Positions 53,101 to 63,659 are shown, counted from the stretch's first letter. The stretch: DNA of 64,000 nt from Micractinium sp. NFX-FRZ (GCA_029339195.1 JAPTJF010000162.1:56051-120050); one strand, 5' to 3'. Notes: generated by a model not told the origin, from the letters alone. Made by a program: numbers and translations.

Positions 53101-56100
53101 CCGACGCAATCAGGGCGGCGTCGCCGCTGCAGGGGCAGCGCAGGGCAGCGGGGTTTGTGGTGATGATGCACCAGCTGCACCTGGGCCTTCATGAGGCCCC
53201 TCCCACCGCTGCCCCAGCCTGCCCTCCTTCCCACAGACTCCTCCACGCTCCTCCTGCCACCCACCCACCCACGCCAGAAACCAGAACCCAGCAGCCAGAA
53301 GCCAGAAAGGCGCCCCTCCTGAGGCCCACCTGGTTGGGTCCCCATCCACGGCGGGGTCGCAGCGCCCGCCCAGGCAGAAGATGCCGCTCTTGTCGCCGTT
53401 GCGGTCTGCGCACGAAGAGCAAAGTAAGATGTACATGCGTTGACTCGAGCACATGGTCGGCATGTGGTGGTGGAAAGGGGCAAAGCATGCCACTCTTGTC
53501 GCCGTCGGGGGGTGCCAAAGTGTGGGGCGGGTGAAAAGGTGGGTACCTGCCACCGCTGACCTGCACTAAGTGTGCAACAGGTACCAACCAGCGGTACCAA
53601 CAGGCACCCGTCAGCGGCCCAGCGGCACACCCACCTGCGCATGCCACCACAAACTTTCAGCAGCCGCGCAGCCAGCTGTACAATGGGAACCCAGGCAGTA
53701 CACCCATGCAGTACGCCCGGCAGTGCACCCACCCGCGCGCGCCACCACAAACTTGAGCAGCCGCGCCATGTGCTCCCCCGCCTTGTCGTGCGCGCCCTTG
53801 AGCAGCGCCTCGCGGTCGGCAGGGGTCAGGCCGGGGGTGAACATGACCTGCGCAGCACGCACAGCACAGCAAGCAAGGCAGACCTCATTAGCAGTGCAGA
53901 ATGAGTAAGAAGGAGTGAAAAGCAGCGCCTGGCGGTGAGCCCAGGGGAGATCAGGACGCGCACGCTGCCCAGCGTGGCAAGCAGGCCCAGCACGCGCATC
54001 TCAGGCAGGCAGGCAGCAGCGCTTGCAATGCAGTGCAAGGGGCACGTGCCGCCTTCCGGCATCTTGGCCCCTTAATCCAACCAATCAACCAACCAACTGA
54101 CCAACCAAGTAACCAACCAAGTAACCAATTAATCAGAAGCCTACCTTGGCGTTGTAGACAGTGGAGCCGGACGGTGCCACATTGGGCTGATCCAGGTCAT
54201 ACGCTGCCGGGGAAGAGGAAGAAAGAAAGAAGTGCTTCCACGTCAGCAGGGGAGGAAAGCGGGGAGCGAGGAGGGGCGGGCGGGGCGGGCGGGGCTTGTG
54301 GCAGGTGCAAAGCAGCGGGGGAGGGAGGGAAGGTAGCCCTCGTGTACTTCCTGCTGCACCCTGGCTGTCGCGTGCTTCACCAGTGTAAAGGCAGGACGAG
54401 GAGGCAGGCAGCTGCCCACAACGAATCCCTGGCACATCCACAACGCGCATCGCTCCTCTCACTTGTGTCCTGCTTGACGGGGGCGGTCACATGCTCGATG
54501 GGTGCAGACACGTCAAAGGGGACCAGGGAGCCGCCCAGGGGCCCGGCCTCAGCGCTGGCCGGGCCCTGCGGGATGAAGTGGGGAAAGGGCAGGCGGGGCG
54601 GCACACAATCACAGCGGCCGGGTCAGGCACAGCAAAGCAAGCCTGCGCCACTAGGTTGAGGGGTGAGCGGGGTGTGAGGGCAGGCACTACCCGGAGTGAA
54701 AAGCCACCTCTAAGGCACTCTTCAGCCGGCCGGACACTGAAAACCACGCACACAGCCAGGGGGCGGGCCCCACCTTGACCCAGCAGTTGACGAGCTTTGT
54801 GAAGTCATGGGCCATGTACAGCCTGCAGTACAGGAGGGATGGAGCAGTACACGGGGCAGCAGTTGATGAGCTTTGTGGAAAACCTGGCTGCGTGCCGACT
54901 GCAGTACAAGCAGCGGCGGAGCAGTACAGCAGCGGTACGCAAATAACACGCACGAGGCCAGCACAGCAGCACGAGGGCAGGGCAAGGTCTCGCCACGCGG
55001 CTGCGCCTTTTGCCCACCCTGCCGCCCAGGCGGCATGCCGACGCGCAAGCTCCCCCACTGCACCACCACGTTCCACCGCACCCGCTCATCCAGCCATCGC
55101 ACTGTGCACTGGGAAAGAAACCTGAGCCAGCCCCACCTGGTGTGCCGGCGCTCAACCTCCCGGTACTCAACCACCTCCTGCACCAGGCTGTGCCCCGGCA
55201 GGCGCACGCCATAGGCGGCCGGCCTGTCGAGGTCGGGGCTGGGGGAGCGGCGGCGGGAGCCGGGCAGCGCTGCGCCGGCGCCACGCCCCCGGGCCTGCGC
55301 AGCGACAGGAGGGACAGAGGCAGGGGCGGGGGCGGGTCTGGGGGAGGGAAGGGAGGCTGGAGAGTGGCGCTGCGCAGGCACGTGCGGTGCCTGCTGCTTG
55401 CGGAGACGGCAGAAGCAGAGGGAGTGTGCTTGGGAGGGGGCACCGAAGGGGCAGGCCAGCCGATGCACACAATGCACGACACAGGATATGCGCAGCGCAC
55501 GCTGTGCTCTGCTGCCCACAGCAAGCAGCCCCCAAATTCCGCGGCTGGCCGGGGGCAGAGGGACATAATGACAGCTTTCTTTTTCCTGTCACGAAGCCAT
55601 CTGCCTCACCTCCGAATCCTCGCTGCGCCGGTCGGACCGTGTGGGGCGGGTCACCGAAGGCACGGCGCCGGCACGGGGCGGCGGAGGCGGTGGGTGCAGG
55701 TGGCTGGTGCGGTCCTGAAACCAGGGGTAGCAGGGTAGAAACGCTAATAATCGACTGACAAGAGAACATGTGTGCATGTACTGCCTGTTTTGCCCAGCTG
55801 ACGGTTAGACAGTGCGAGGTGGTGTCTGTGCTGGCACTCACCCGGGAGCGGTCGTCGGGGCGGTGCTTGGGGGGCACGACAGAGTAGCCCGCCATGTTGC
55901 CACGGGAGCCCTTCAGGCAGATGAGGGAAGGAGTGTATAGGTGTACATGAAGGTATTAGGCAACATAGGGTCCAGCACACTATGGAACAGCTCATGGCGC
56001 GAGCGCACAAGGGCTTCCGACGCGGCAGCATGCAAGGGAGGGCGCGTTGCGAGGAGGTGGGTGCAGCAGGCAGCATGGAGCATACACAGGGCAGTAGCGT

Positions 56101-58895
56101 AGGGTGACACAGCACCCACCTGCTGGGCAGCAGTGAAGCCAGAGGGGCCGGGGCGCTGGCCAAAAGAGGCGGCAGAGCGGCCGGGGGGCGGCGGCGGGAT
56201 GGGCGCCCGGGTGACCTGCCCGCTGAACCCGCCCTGCTGGCGGCCGTAACTGCCGGGGCCTCCGGGGCCCGCAGCAGCAGCAGCAGGCTTGGGGCCGCCA
56301 TAGTCGGATGCCCGTGCGGCCACAAAGCTGGATGTGACGCCGCCGTGGCGTCCAGCGGGCGCGGCGGCGGCGGCGCCGTAGGCGCTGCCAGCAGGCGCGG
56401 CGTAGCCGCCCGGCCGGGCGCCGCTGTAGGCGCCCGTGGGAGCGGCCACAGTGGGCCGGCCGTAGGCGCCGGCAGCGGGGGCCGCAGCCGGCTGTGCGTA
56501 GGCGCCGGGAGCTGCGGCGGCGGGCTGGGCGGGGGTGGCGCTATAGCCGCCAGCGGCAGCAAAGCCCGCCGGCGCGGCCCGCTGGCCGTAGGGGCTGGTG
56601 GTTTGGGCAGCCCCGTAGGCGGCCTGCGCAGCAGCAGCGGGTGCCGCTGCGCCGTAAGCGCCGGCGCCAGCTGCGGACTGGCCGTAAGCAGCGGCTGCGG
56701 GCTGGGCAGGGCTGGCAGCGGCGCCGTACGCCTGCTGACCATAGCCGGTGGTCTGGGCTGCCGCCTGCTGACCATAGCCGGCGGTCTGGGCTGCCGCCTG
56801 CTGACCATAGCCGGCGGTCTGGGCTGCCGCCTGCTGACCATAGCCGGCGGTCTGGGCCGTTGCCTGCTGACCATAGCCGGCGGTCTGGGCCGTTGCCTGC
56901 TGACCATACGCGCTGTGCTGAGCTGCCTGCTGGGGCGCAGCACCATAGCCGGTGCTCGCCTGCTGGCCATAGGTGGCAGCCGGCTGCTGCTGAGCAGCGC
57001 CGTACCCGGACGCCTGCTGCTGCTGGCCATAGGTGCCAGTGGCAGCAGCGGGCTGAGAAGCAGCGGCACTGCCGTACTGCCCGCCTGCAGCGGTGCCATA
57101 GCCGCTCGGTGCAGTGGTGGTGGCGGCCTGCTGCCCGTAGGCAGAGGTGCCAGCAGCAGCGGCGCCAGTGCCGGTCTGGGAGTAGCCCCCAGCATAGGCG
57201 GTGCTGTTGCTGGCACCATACCCACCGGCGGCCTGCTGCTGAGCTGGCGCGGCTGACGTGGCGGCCGCCTGGGGGGCGGAGGCATAGGTGGTGCTCACGG
57301 GGCGGCGGGGGTCAGAGGGAGCCTGGTAGGTGGTGCTCGCCGGTGTCTGCGCCTGCGTCTGCACACATTGTATGTTAATATACAATATATATGGGGGAGG
57401 CCCGCCGGGATGGTTGGCTGCTCTGGCCAGCCAGCACAGCGATGCACACACACACGCCACGCTGCCGCCTGCTGCAGCAGTACTGCCGGCCAGCACCCAC
57501 GTCGGCAGTTGTGCCCCCGCACCGCGGCTGCCAGGCCCCCGCAAGGGCCACTGCGTGCCGCCGCCTGCTTGTGGCATCCTGTGGGCCCGCAGATCACTCC
57601 CATCCTAAGCCGCTCTCATGCAGATGAATAGAGACAGCACACCTATCCCAATGCCCCCATTAACCTCGCACCCATTAACCCAGCTCACACCTGAGATCCA
57701 TAGCCGGCCTGAGTGCCGCTGCTGCCATACCCCTGGGCTCCATAGGCCGCCGAGGCGCCACCAGCCCCGGTGCTGGAGGGAGCAGCAGCCCCGGACCCAT
57801 ACGTGCCCGCCTGGGCCCCGTAGGTGGTGGATGCGGTACCGCCAGCGGCAGCTGCCGGCTGGCTGCCATAGGTGCTTGTGCTGGCCTGGCCCTGGGAACC
57901 ATACCCGGCCTGTAGAGAGCAGCAGCAGGAGCAGGCAGGAGGCGCAGAGCAGGGGGCAAGGACGAAACGGTGGGCATTAGCTGGCGGGCTGCACACTGAT
58001 GCTTGTGCACCTCTGGAGCTGCCTTGCTAGAGGCCCACCCACAGGCAGGATTGTTGCTCTGCTCTGCGCAGGAACATATGCAGGGATTTCCCCAAGAGTG
58101 ATCAAACAGCAGCACACCAACTCCACATCAGGGCCTTTCTACAGCCCGGCTCCTCACAGATGGGCACACGCATGTAGGTAGGGTGCGAGTGCTGCCCTCC
58201 CTCCCAACAAATACCTGTGCCTGGGCTGGGTAAGAGGACCCGTAACCGCCCTGCTGCTGCTGGGCCTGCTGCTGGCCTGGGTAGGTCGTCGAAGCACCGC
58301 CTGGGGCGCGCGCGCCTTCAGCGCCGGTAGCACCCGCCTGAGCTCCGTAGCCTTGTTGAGCCTGGCCGTAGCCTGCCGCCCCGGTCTGTGTCAGTTCAGT
58401 CACGGTGGGCGAGCAGCAGCGGGGTCACTACCGGATCCCCCAGCAGCGCTGGCTCCCCTTTACAGTTGCAGCCACGCAACGCAGCACACCGTGCACATTT
58501 CCAAGGGCTCCGGTGCCACAACCACCGCCGCCGCCATCACAGTTACCCGCCCCTCGGCCTACCGCCTCACCTGCTGCGCTCCAGAGTAGCCATACTGACC
58601 CTGACGCACGTCGACAACCAGCAAGTCAGCGAGGGAGAAGAGAGCAGTGAGGATGATGCCGCGTTCCTTCGTTGCGATGGAGGCGACGCGCGCAGGAAAC
58701 AGCGGATCGATGCCCCCCAAGGCGCCAGGCACAGTAGGATCGGACGCCGGCGCGACACAGTGAACCCCAGTCCCACACGCTCCCCTCCCCGTTCCCCGCC
58801 CGGCCCACAAGAACAACCTGCTGCTGTGCTCCTCCGTAGCCCTGAGCCTGACCCTGTTGGCCATACTGGCCATAGCCAGAGCCGTAGCCAGACAT
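47145..58895 (-). CDS. CCAR1: CCAR1/DBC1-like protein (plant EMB1579/RSA1 type) with SAP domain
   Basis: Twenty-four exons read 58895-58818, 58600-58571, 58385-58215, 57909-57691, 57358-56120, 55910-55842, 55714-55610, 55294-55137, 54822-54774, 54565-54463, 54203-54145, 53847-53733, 53405-53330, 53126-53009, 52719-52652, 52217-52094, 51750-51607, 51267-51182, 50941-50840, 50412-50351, 50110-49894, 49378-49294, 48906-48403 and 47282-47145: 1372 residues, all phases matching. Order: Tyr/Gly/Gln/Ala-rich N-terminus (1-579, MSGYGSGYGQYGQQ...); DBC1 inactive-NUDIX domain (GIFCLGGRCDPAVDGDP, FTRFVEVQYT, VTVLFLADASRCLPSAQEW); charged coiled segments; FELSLFAEALQEALLRDCGA; degenerate EF-hand region (FRFLDRTGAAYVKTEDLRRL); acidic Ala/Glu linker; SAP domain 1328-1372 (LTVAQLSKYLHLHGLPTGGK). 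Family members act in the nucleus in transcription, splicing and stress responses. Intron 23 appears to use a GC donor. Many introns hold exon echoes. Confidence 0.87.
47248..47895 (-). repeat. Serial acceptor-side echoes of the SAP-domain exon
   Basis: The true exon start (minus strand GGCCTGGCCGCCCAGGGCAA, coding GLAAQGKLASLT) at 47282 has five further copies inside intron 23. In plus coordinates the blocks begin at 47248 (true), 47414, 47525, 47628, 47739 and 47852, a period near 111 after the first step. Most inner copies keep CAG|GGCCTGG but soon run out of frame or carry changes. Confidence 0.93.
49195..49545 (-). repeat. Echoes on both sides of CCAR1-like exon 22
   Basis: The donor end of exon 22 (plus-strand GGCACAGCTCCTTGGCCAC near 49309) is echoed near 49214. 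Its acceptor end (CCGGCGCAGGTCCTCGGTC near 49361) is echoed near 49500. So a single exon has a copy of each edge in the respective flanking intron. Confidence 0.85.
49673..49950 (-). repeat. Two donor-side echoes of CCAR1-like exon 21
   Basis: The end of exon 21 with the FRFLDRTGAAYV codons (plus 49894-49945) is echoed at about 49779-49835 and 49673-49730. The core GTGCGGCCCAGGAA is shared. Period is about 106-112 bases. Confidence 0.88.
50530..50880 (-). repeat. Three donor-side echoes of CCAR1-like exon 19
   Basis: The plus-strand block CCACCGCTGGCGGTACAGCT, which covers the exon 19 donor and the ELYRQR codons, occurs at about 50836 (true) and 50748, again near 50618, and in reduced form near 50540. 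Confidence 0.9.
50908..51393 (-). repeat. Acceptor-side echoes of CCAR1-like exons 19 and 18
   Basis: Exon 19 start (plus CAGGGAGAGCTCAAAGGTGC near 50914) is echoed near 51007. Exon 18 start (plus CATCCGTGTGCAGTCCCACC near 51247) is echoed near 51357. Offsets are about 93 and 110 bases. Confidence 0.87.
52445..52850 (-). repeat. Echoes on both sides of CCAR1-like exon 15
   Basis: The donor side (plus CCGCGAGGCATCCGCCAGGA near 52651) is echoed near 52452 with the GTGAGT lost. The acceptor side (plus TCCAGGCGCTGCAGCACACC near 52712) is echoed near 52820. Confidence 0.87.
53069..53770 (-). repeat. Echoes around CCAR1-like exons 14, 13 and 12
   Basis: Exon 14 coding text (CCAGCTGTACCTGCGCCTTC, 53069) is echoed near 53171. 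Exon 13 start (CTCTTGTCGCCGTTGCGG, 53389) is echoed near 53493. Exon 12 end (GCCACCACAAACTTGAGCAG, 53741) is echoed near 53642. Offsets are all about 99-104 bases. Confidence 0.85.
54781..54915 (-). repeat. Acceptor-side echo of CCAR1-like exon 9
   Basis: CAGCAGTTGACGAGCTTTGTG at the true exon is echoed as CAGCAGTTGATGAGCTTTGTG about 77 bases further into the intron. Confidence 0.82.
56731..56906 (-). repeat. 33-base coding minisatellite in CCAR1-like exon 5
   Basis: Five near-identical 33-base units encode GYGQQAAAQTA or GYGQQATAQTA in the Tyr/Gly/Gln-rich N-terminus. The unit is a multiple of three, so copy-number change would keep the frame while changing the number of Tyr stickers. Confidence 0.9.
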
Positions 58896-59497
58896 CGGGA
58901 CCTCGGGACCTGCAACAACTGGTCTTGCCCTGTGCTTTTCTCCAACACTCCTTGCTGACCTGTGTGAAGGAGGCTGTCGGTGGCGCTCGCAAGCTGGGTG
59001 GGCTCCCCCTGCGCGGCGAGGAAGAAGGCACAGCGTGCGTGGCACCCCGCCTGCCGCAGCTTGCCGCCCCTGCTGCCCGCAGCTGGCACACAGGCGCATG
59101 TGCCACCTTCAGCAGCTCCCATCAATGACCGTTCGACATTACATTGTGCAGGGTGCATCAAGCAGCCACACACGGGCTTTGTCTTGCCGGCGCCAACACG
59201 ACTCCGCACTGCCGCTGCAGATGCACCCTGCTAAAGAAACACATTGAAGCAGCCGTCAACCTCAGTGACACGCTGCTCAAGTTTCAAGGTTATGCTGGCA
59301 TGTTAGCACCGCAATCCACTGTGCACCCATCATTGCAAGCCACGTAGGCAGTCGGCGCAGGCCCGGCATGCCACACCGGCGGCCAGGCGGCACAGCGTGG
59401 CGGGCGCCGCCACCTTCTTGTTGAAGACAATTGACGGCGCCTGTGCACCCCGGCATTCATTATTTATTCTAAGAACACACAGATTGTGCAGAACTTC
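58896..59497. promoter_or_regulatory. Divergent promoter region between CCAR1-like and ABHD10-like genes
   Basis: 602 bases between divergent ATGs at 58895 (minus) and 59498 (plus). Contains no accepted gene. A short AT-rich patch (TTATTTATTCTAAGAACAC) at about 59459-59477 precedes the ABHD10-like start. Confidence 0.5.
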
Positions 59498-62295
59498 ATG
59501 CCGTTCTTGACGAGAAATGGGTGCAATATATCGTATGCCCGTAAACCAGCGCTCTGGGGCCGCCACGCCGATGTCATTTACTTGCCAGGTGCGATCGGAC
59601 CGACGAAATTCAAAGAGAAGGAAGGGTAGCACGAGGGACATGGCCTGGCAGCTGAACACAAATTTCTCTCTGCCTCCCTGCCGTGCCTCTCCCTCCTGCC
59701 GCAGGCCTGATGAGCAACATGCACGGGTGAGGTCCAGGCGGGACACGTAGCTCCGCAGCTCGCTGCCTTCCAGCACCGCTACCCGCCGCCTTCGCCGCCG
59801 CCGCCGCCAGCGCTGCGCTGCCTCCTCCGCCCCGCCTTTCTCTGGCTCTTACTCAACTCCCGTCCCTCTATCCCACAGCGAGAAGGCGCGGGAGCTGGAG
59901 CTGTTCGTCACCCGCCAGATGGGGTGCAACTACTGGGCTCTGGAGTACCAGGGGCACGGGGACTCGTCACCCAATTTCCTGGAGTGCACGCTGGGCACCT
60001 GGTGAGCACGCAGTGTGGTCTCTTGAACTCGCAAGAACCTGTTGACCTCGCTGCTTCTGGAGTGCACGCTGGGCACCTGTTGAGCAGACAATGTGTTCCC
60101 TCTAATTGCGGTGTTCTGTTCCTCTCGCTGCTTTCTAGAGTGCACGCTGGGCACCTCGTGAGGAGCTGCTGCGTTCTCACTACTTGCGACATGCTGATCA
60201 TCGGTGCTTGCTAGGAGATGGGATGAGCTGAGGGGGGCTGCGTTGGCAGGTGTGCCCGGCTGCGCACTTCTGACTGCCAGGCAGGCATGCATGTGACCCT
60301 GTTCGGTGCATTCCATGCAGGTGATGCCTGTTGCAGCTGCCACAACGCAGTGGACTGTTGGGAACACCTCCTGGTGGGGTGCTCCCCGGCCCCTCATGCC
60401 GCTGCATTCTTACTTCAGCACTCATACAATCATATGTCCTGTTGCCAGTGCAGGCTGGATGACGTGCTGCAGCTGCTGGACACGGTGGGCAGCGAGCGCC
60501 AGTTCCTGGTGGGCTCCTCACTGGGTGCCTGGCTGGCGCTGCACGCAGCCCTGCGGCGGCCGCACCTCGTAAAGGTGGGGTGGGCGGGCGGGTTGGGTGG
60601 GGTGGGGTGGATAGAGGTGGAAAGAGGTGGGTAGCAGTGGGCAGATGGTGAGGGGTGGTGGTAGGGGGGAGGGGGTGGCTAGCTGGTGAGGGATGGTGGA
60701 GGGAGGGCGAGAGTGCTGCGGCGGCAGCACCTTGTAAAGGTGGGAACGTGGATCGATGGTCAGGGGTGGCTGTACGGGGAGGGAGAGGGAGGGAGGGAGG
60801 CAGCCGACTGCACCTTGCAGCAGTATGTGCCGTGGGTTGGGGTGAGGTTAGCAGAGCACATTGGTGAGTGGGAGGGAAGCAGTGCAAGAGGGAGGGAGGG
60901 CGGGCGGTGGGGGCAGGGTGGGGTGGGTTCAGAACAGGACTGCTGGTCTGTCCCTTGTCAGATATATCTGCCTGCAGCGGGCCAGGCCACTGGCTTTCGA
61001 CACCTTGCAGCAATGAAACAGCTAGTGCTGCTGGCCATGCCTAGGAGCTGCCGCTGCACTGCTCCTGCCCTCCACTCACCTGCCTGCCCTGCCCGCCCGC
61101 CCGCAGGGCCTGCTGCTGCTGGCGCCGGCTGTGGACGTGTCGCAGCACTGGCAGCAGGTGGCGCAGCCGGCAGGCGTGGACAGCTGGGGGCATGAGCTGG
61201 TGCAGCTGCCCTCATCCTACGTGCAGGTAGGGAGGGCGAGGGCTTGCAATTCGAGCTGCGGCTTCTCCGCTGCTGCTGCTGCTGCTACTGCTGCCGTTTC
61301 TTGCCGCTGCTGCTGCTGCTGCTGCTGCTGCTGCCGTTTCTTGCCGCTGCTGCTGCTGCTGCCGTTTCTTGCCGCTGCTGCTGCTGCTGCCGCCACCTTT
61401 TTGCTGCTGCTGCCGCTGCTGCTGCTGCTTCTGCTGCTGCTTGCTGCTGCTGCTTATGTCGCTGCCGCTATTGCTGCTGCTGCTGCTGCCGCCGCTGCTG
61501 CCTCCGCTGCTGCCATGAATGAGAGGTGTCTGCGGCGCCGACTAAGGTGCCCCACTGAATACCCCGACTCTGCCTCCGCCCTATCAGCCCTGTGCCCCAC
61601 CCTGCCCCACCCCCAACCCCGCTCAGGAGGGCGGCATCAAAGTGCGGCGGCTGCTGCTAGAAGATGCGTCACAACATTACCTGCTGCTGCACACAGGCCA
61701 ATTAGAGGCTCTCACCTGCCCAGCCACCATCATGCACAGGCAAGCAGGCAGCGGTGGGGGCACGAGGGTGCACGACGCAAGTCGATGGGCAGGCTGGGCT
61801 GGCGCTGGCGTGGTTGCCGGTGCTGTGTCCCGCCTCCCTGGGGCCGTGGCCCTGGCGCTGCCCTGCCGCTAGCCCAGGATGCCTCGGTGTGCCCCCACAC
61901 CCACCAGCCATGCAATGCAGCCAGAACTCATGAACCCAACAAGCACGCGCATGCATCTGCCCCCCCGCTGTGCAGCATACGAGACGACGTGGTGCCGCTG
62001 GCGCTTGTGCAGCGGCTGGCGGATGAGCTGGCAGCCAGCAGCCGCTGCTTCCACGGCGAGATGCTGCCGGTGAGCGAGGGAGGGAGGGCGGGCGACCAGG
62101 TGGCAGGGTAACAGGCAGCTGCATTGTGCCGCGAGGGCTGCAGTCAATACACTCCTTTCAGCGTGATTCCCTCCCCCTGCCCCTTCTTATGAGCAGGATG
62201 GCAACCACCGGCTGAGCCGGGAGCAGGACCTGCAGCTGATGTGCCGGCTGCTGGGGCAGATGGTGCGGGCGGCGCTTGATGAGGCACCCATGTGA
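59498..62295 (+). CDS. ABHD10: ABHD10-like alpha/beta hydrolase (thioesterase/esterase family)
   Basis: Eight exons, 59498-59588, 59705-59726, 59879-60001, 60454-60574, 61107-61226, 61627-61739, 61976-62069 and 62197-62295, give 260 residues with all phases matching. Landmarks: VIYLPGLMSNMHGEKA (oxyanion strand and loop), ALEYQGHGDS, FLECTLGTW, nucleophile elbow GSSLGAW (catalytic Ser), LPSSYVQEGG, acid loop HSIRDDVVP, and catalytic His in DGNHRLS. This matches the order in animal ABHD10, a mitochondrial depalmitoylase and acyl-glucuronide esterase. The N-terminus (MPFLTRNGCNISYARKPALW) is short and begins almost at the fold, so a transit peptide is not obvious and a cytosolic enzyme is possible. 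Exon 2 is only 22 bases. Intron 6 has a GC donor (CACAG|GCAAGC), needed to join the acid loop. Substrate unknown. Confidence 0.87.
59980..60170 (+). repeat. Two donor-side echoes of ABHD10-like exon 3
   Basis: GAGTGCACGCTGGGCACCTG (true, 59982) is repeated near 60060 and 60138, a period of about 78. After the exon text the donor reads GTGAGC in the true copy, TTGAGC in the second and CGTGAGG in the third. The intron text TCGCTGCTTC is repeated too. Confidence 0.92.
60555..60750 (+). repeat. Donor-side echo of ABHD10-like exon 4
   Basis: CGGCCGCACCTCGTAAAGGT at the true exon end (about 60558) is echoed at about 60722 as CGGCAGCACCTTGTAAAGGT, followed by GGG. Offset is about 164 bases. Confidence 0.82.
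61262..61515 (+). repeat. CTG-rich compound repeat in ABHD10-like intron 5
   Basis: Runs of CTG triplets alternate with CCGTTTCTTGCCG spacers (at least three copies) and related variants over about 250 bases. Confidence 0.9.
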
Positions 62296-63477
62296 CGTGA
62301 TGTGAGGCACCCGCTCGAGGCAGGACAGCCAGAGCCCCCCCCGGCCCCCTTCCCCCCCCCCCGAAGGACCCTGGGGGAGCATGGTGCATGCCTGCACTGG
62401 GTGTGGAGCTCCACTGCTCCGCCTGCCACTGGTCTGTAAGCCTCGTAGGCACACACAGGCACACGCAGACGCGCCGAGCGCTCAGATGGCTCTGGCAAGG
62501 AGAGTCGGTCCCCAGAGCTCGGTGTGTGCATGCGCCGACTGCTGGGCAAGAGGTGGTGCGGGCAGCGCTAGCGCTGGATGGAGGCCCCCATGCGGGAAAC
62601 GCCCCCCCATGTGAGGCGGAGAGGGAGAGCGCATCTCAGAGGTATGTTGTGACATTGACCAGTGGGCCTCCTCTGGCCCCCCGCAACCGGCGTGCTCTGC
62701 GTGGTGTCAAGCAAGGCTTGTCAGTTACAGCAGCATCATGCATTCAGCTGCCGTGTCTGAGGAGCACTGGTCCACCTGAGCCTGCGTCAGCTGGCCCGCA
62801 TCCTGCCTGCTTGAGGTCAGCCCTCCCATGCGACCTACTGGCAGTGCACTGCACCGCCACCAACGGCTGGGCCAGTCATTACAGGTGGTCACTTTTGAAG
62901 TGCTGGGGGGTCAAATGCTAAAGGAGGGGCAGGGGAGGGACGTGGCAGCACAAAGCGGGTAGGCGGGACAAGCGGGGGCACAAGGAGAGGGGAGTGGGAA
63001 CCAGAGTACCGCCCGCCATGGGTGCTAGAGGGTGTTGCACTGGAGGCAGTGAGCTGGTAATGGGGCGGGTAAAGGGGACGGGTCGCCGCCAGAGCTGCGG
63101 ATGCTGTTGTGACGATTTGGAAGAAAATCGCCGCGTCAGCGTGAGCGCAGGAACGGTGCAAAAAAAAAGCCATCCGGCGGGTCAGCCATTGCTGCCGCCA
63201 CCTTTGGCAGCAGCGGTGCGTAGAGCGCAAACTGGCGGGGATATGGACGTGGCACGGGGCGGTACAGAAGCCGACAAGCCGGCCTGGGGGCCAATGAATG
63301 TGTAGTATGTTAAGGTATCATGCATTCACGAGGTATAATGGTTAACAGAAGCTTGTGGGGCATGAAGAGGACTACGCTTGAAGAGGGCGTGGTTTGGAAG
63401 GGTGGGCGCCAAAAGAGGTGGATCCCCACACACGGCGAAGGGCCCCTTCCGCTGGCCACCGGGCAGCAGCTTCTCAC
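62296..63477. other. 3' region of ABHD10-like gene and unassigned sequence
   Basis: A TGTAA polyadenylation candidate for the ABHD10-like gene lies at 62435-62439, 140 bases past its stop. On the minus strand near 63230-63135 there is coding-like text (FALYAPLLPKVAAAMADPPD after a CCAG acceptor) but its phase does not fit the exon at 63478-63659, so I do not join them. Confidence 0.4.
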
Positions 63478-63659
63478 CCGGGTGCGGCGCTGCCCTCCTG
63501 CCGCTGCCGCTCCTCCGCCGCCCGCCCCAGCACCTCCTTCCACCCCGCTCCGCCCACCTCATCTATCGCGGCATTGATCGTTTCTACTAGCAGTACTGAA
63601 AGGTCGTACAGTGCCTTGGTGGTAGGGGTTGGCTTGGGGTGCGCGGGAGACTTGCTCAT
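63478..63659 (-). CDS. Possible first coding exon of an unidentified minus-strand gene
   Basis: An ATG at 63659 opens 60 residues (MSKSPAHPKPTPTTKALYDL ... LLVETINAAIDEVGG ... VLGRAAEERQRQEGSAAPG) ending at a CCCGG|GTGAGA donor. A CTGCAG acceptor about 45 bases upstream of the ATG would fit the 5'-UTR-intron pattern seen elsewhere in the window. Composition looks coding (helical, charged), but no continuation exon could be placed and no family is recognised. Confidence 0.4.

Noticed and set aside
63135..63230. Second exon of the right-edge gene (FALYAPLLPKVAAAMADPPD)
   Set aside because: Its reading phase does not match the donor at 63478, so joining would require an unsupported site.
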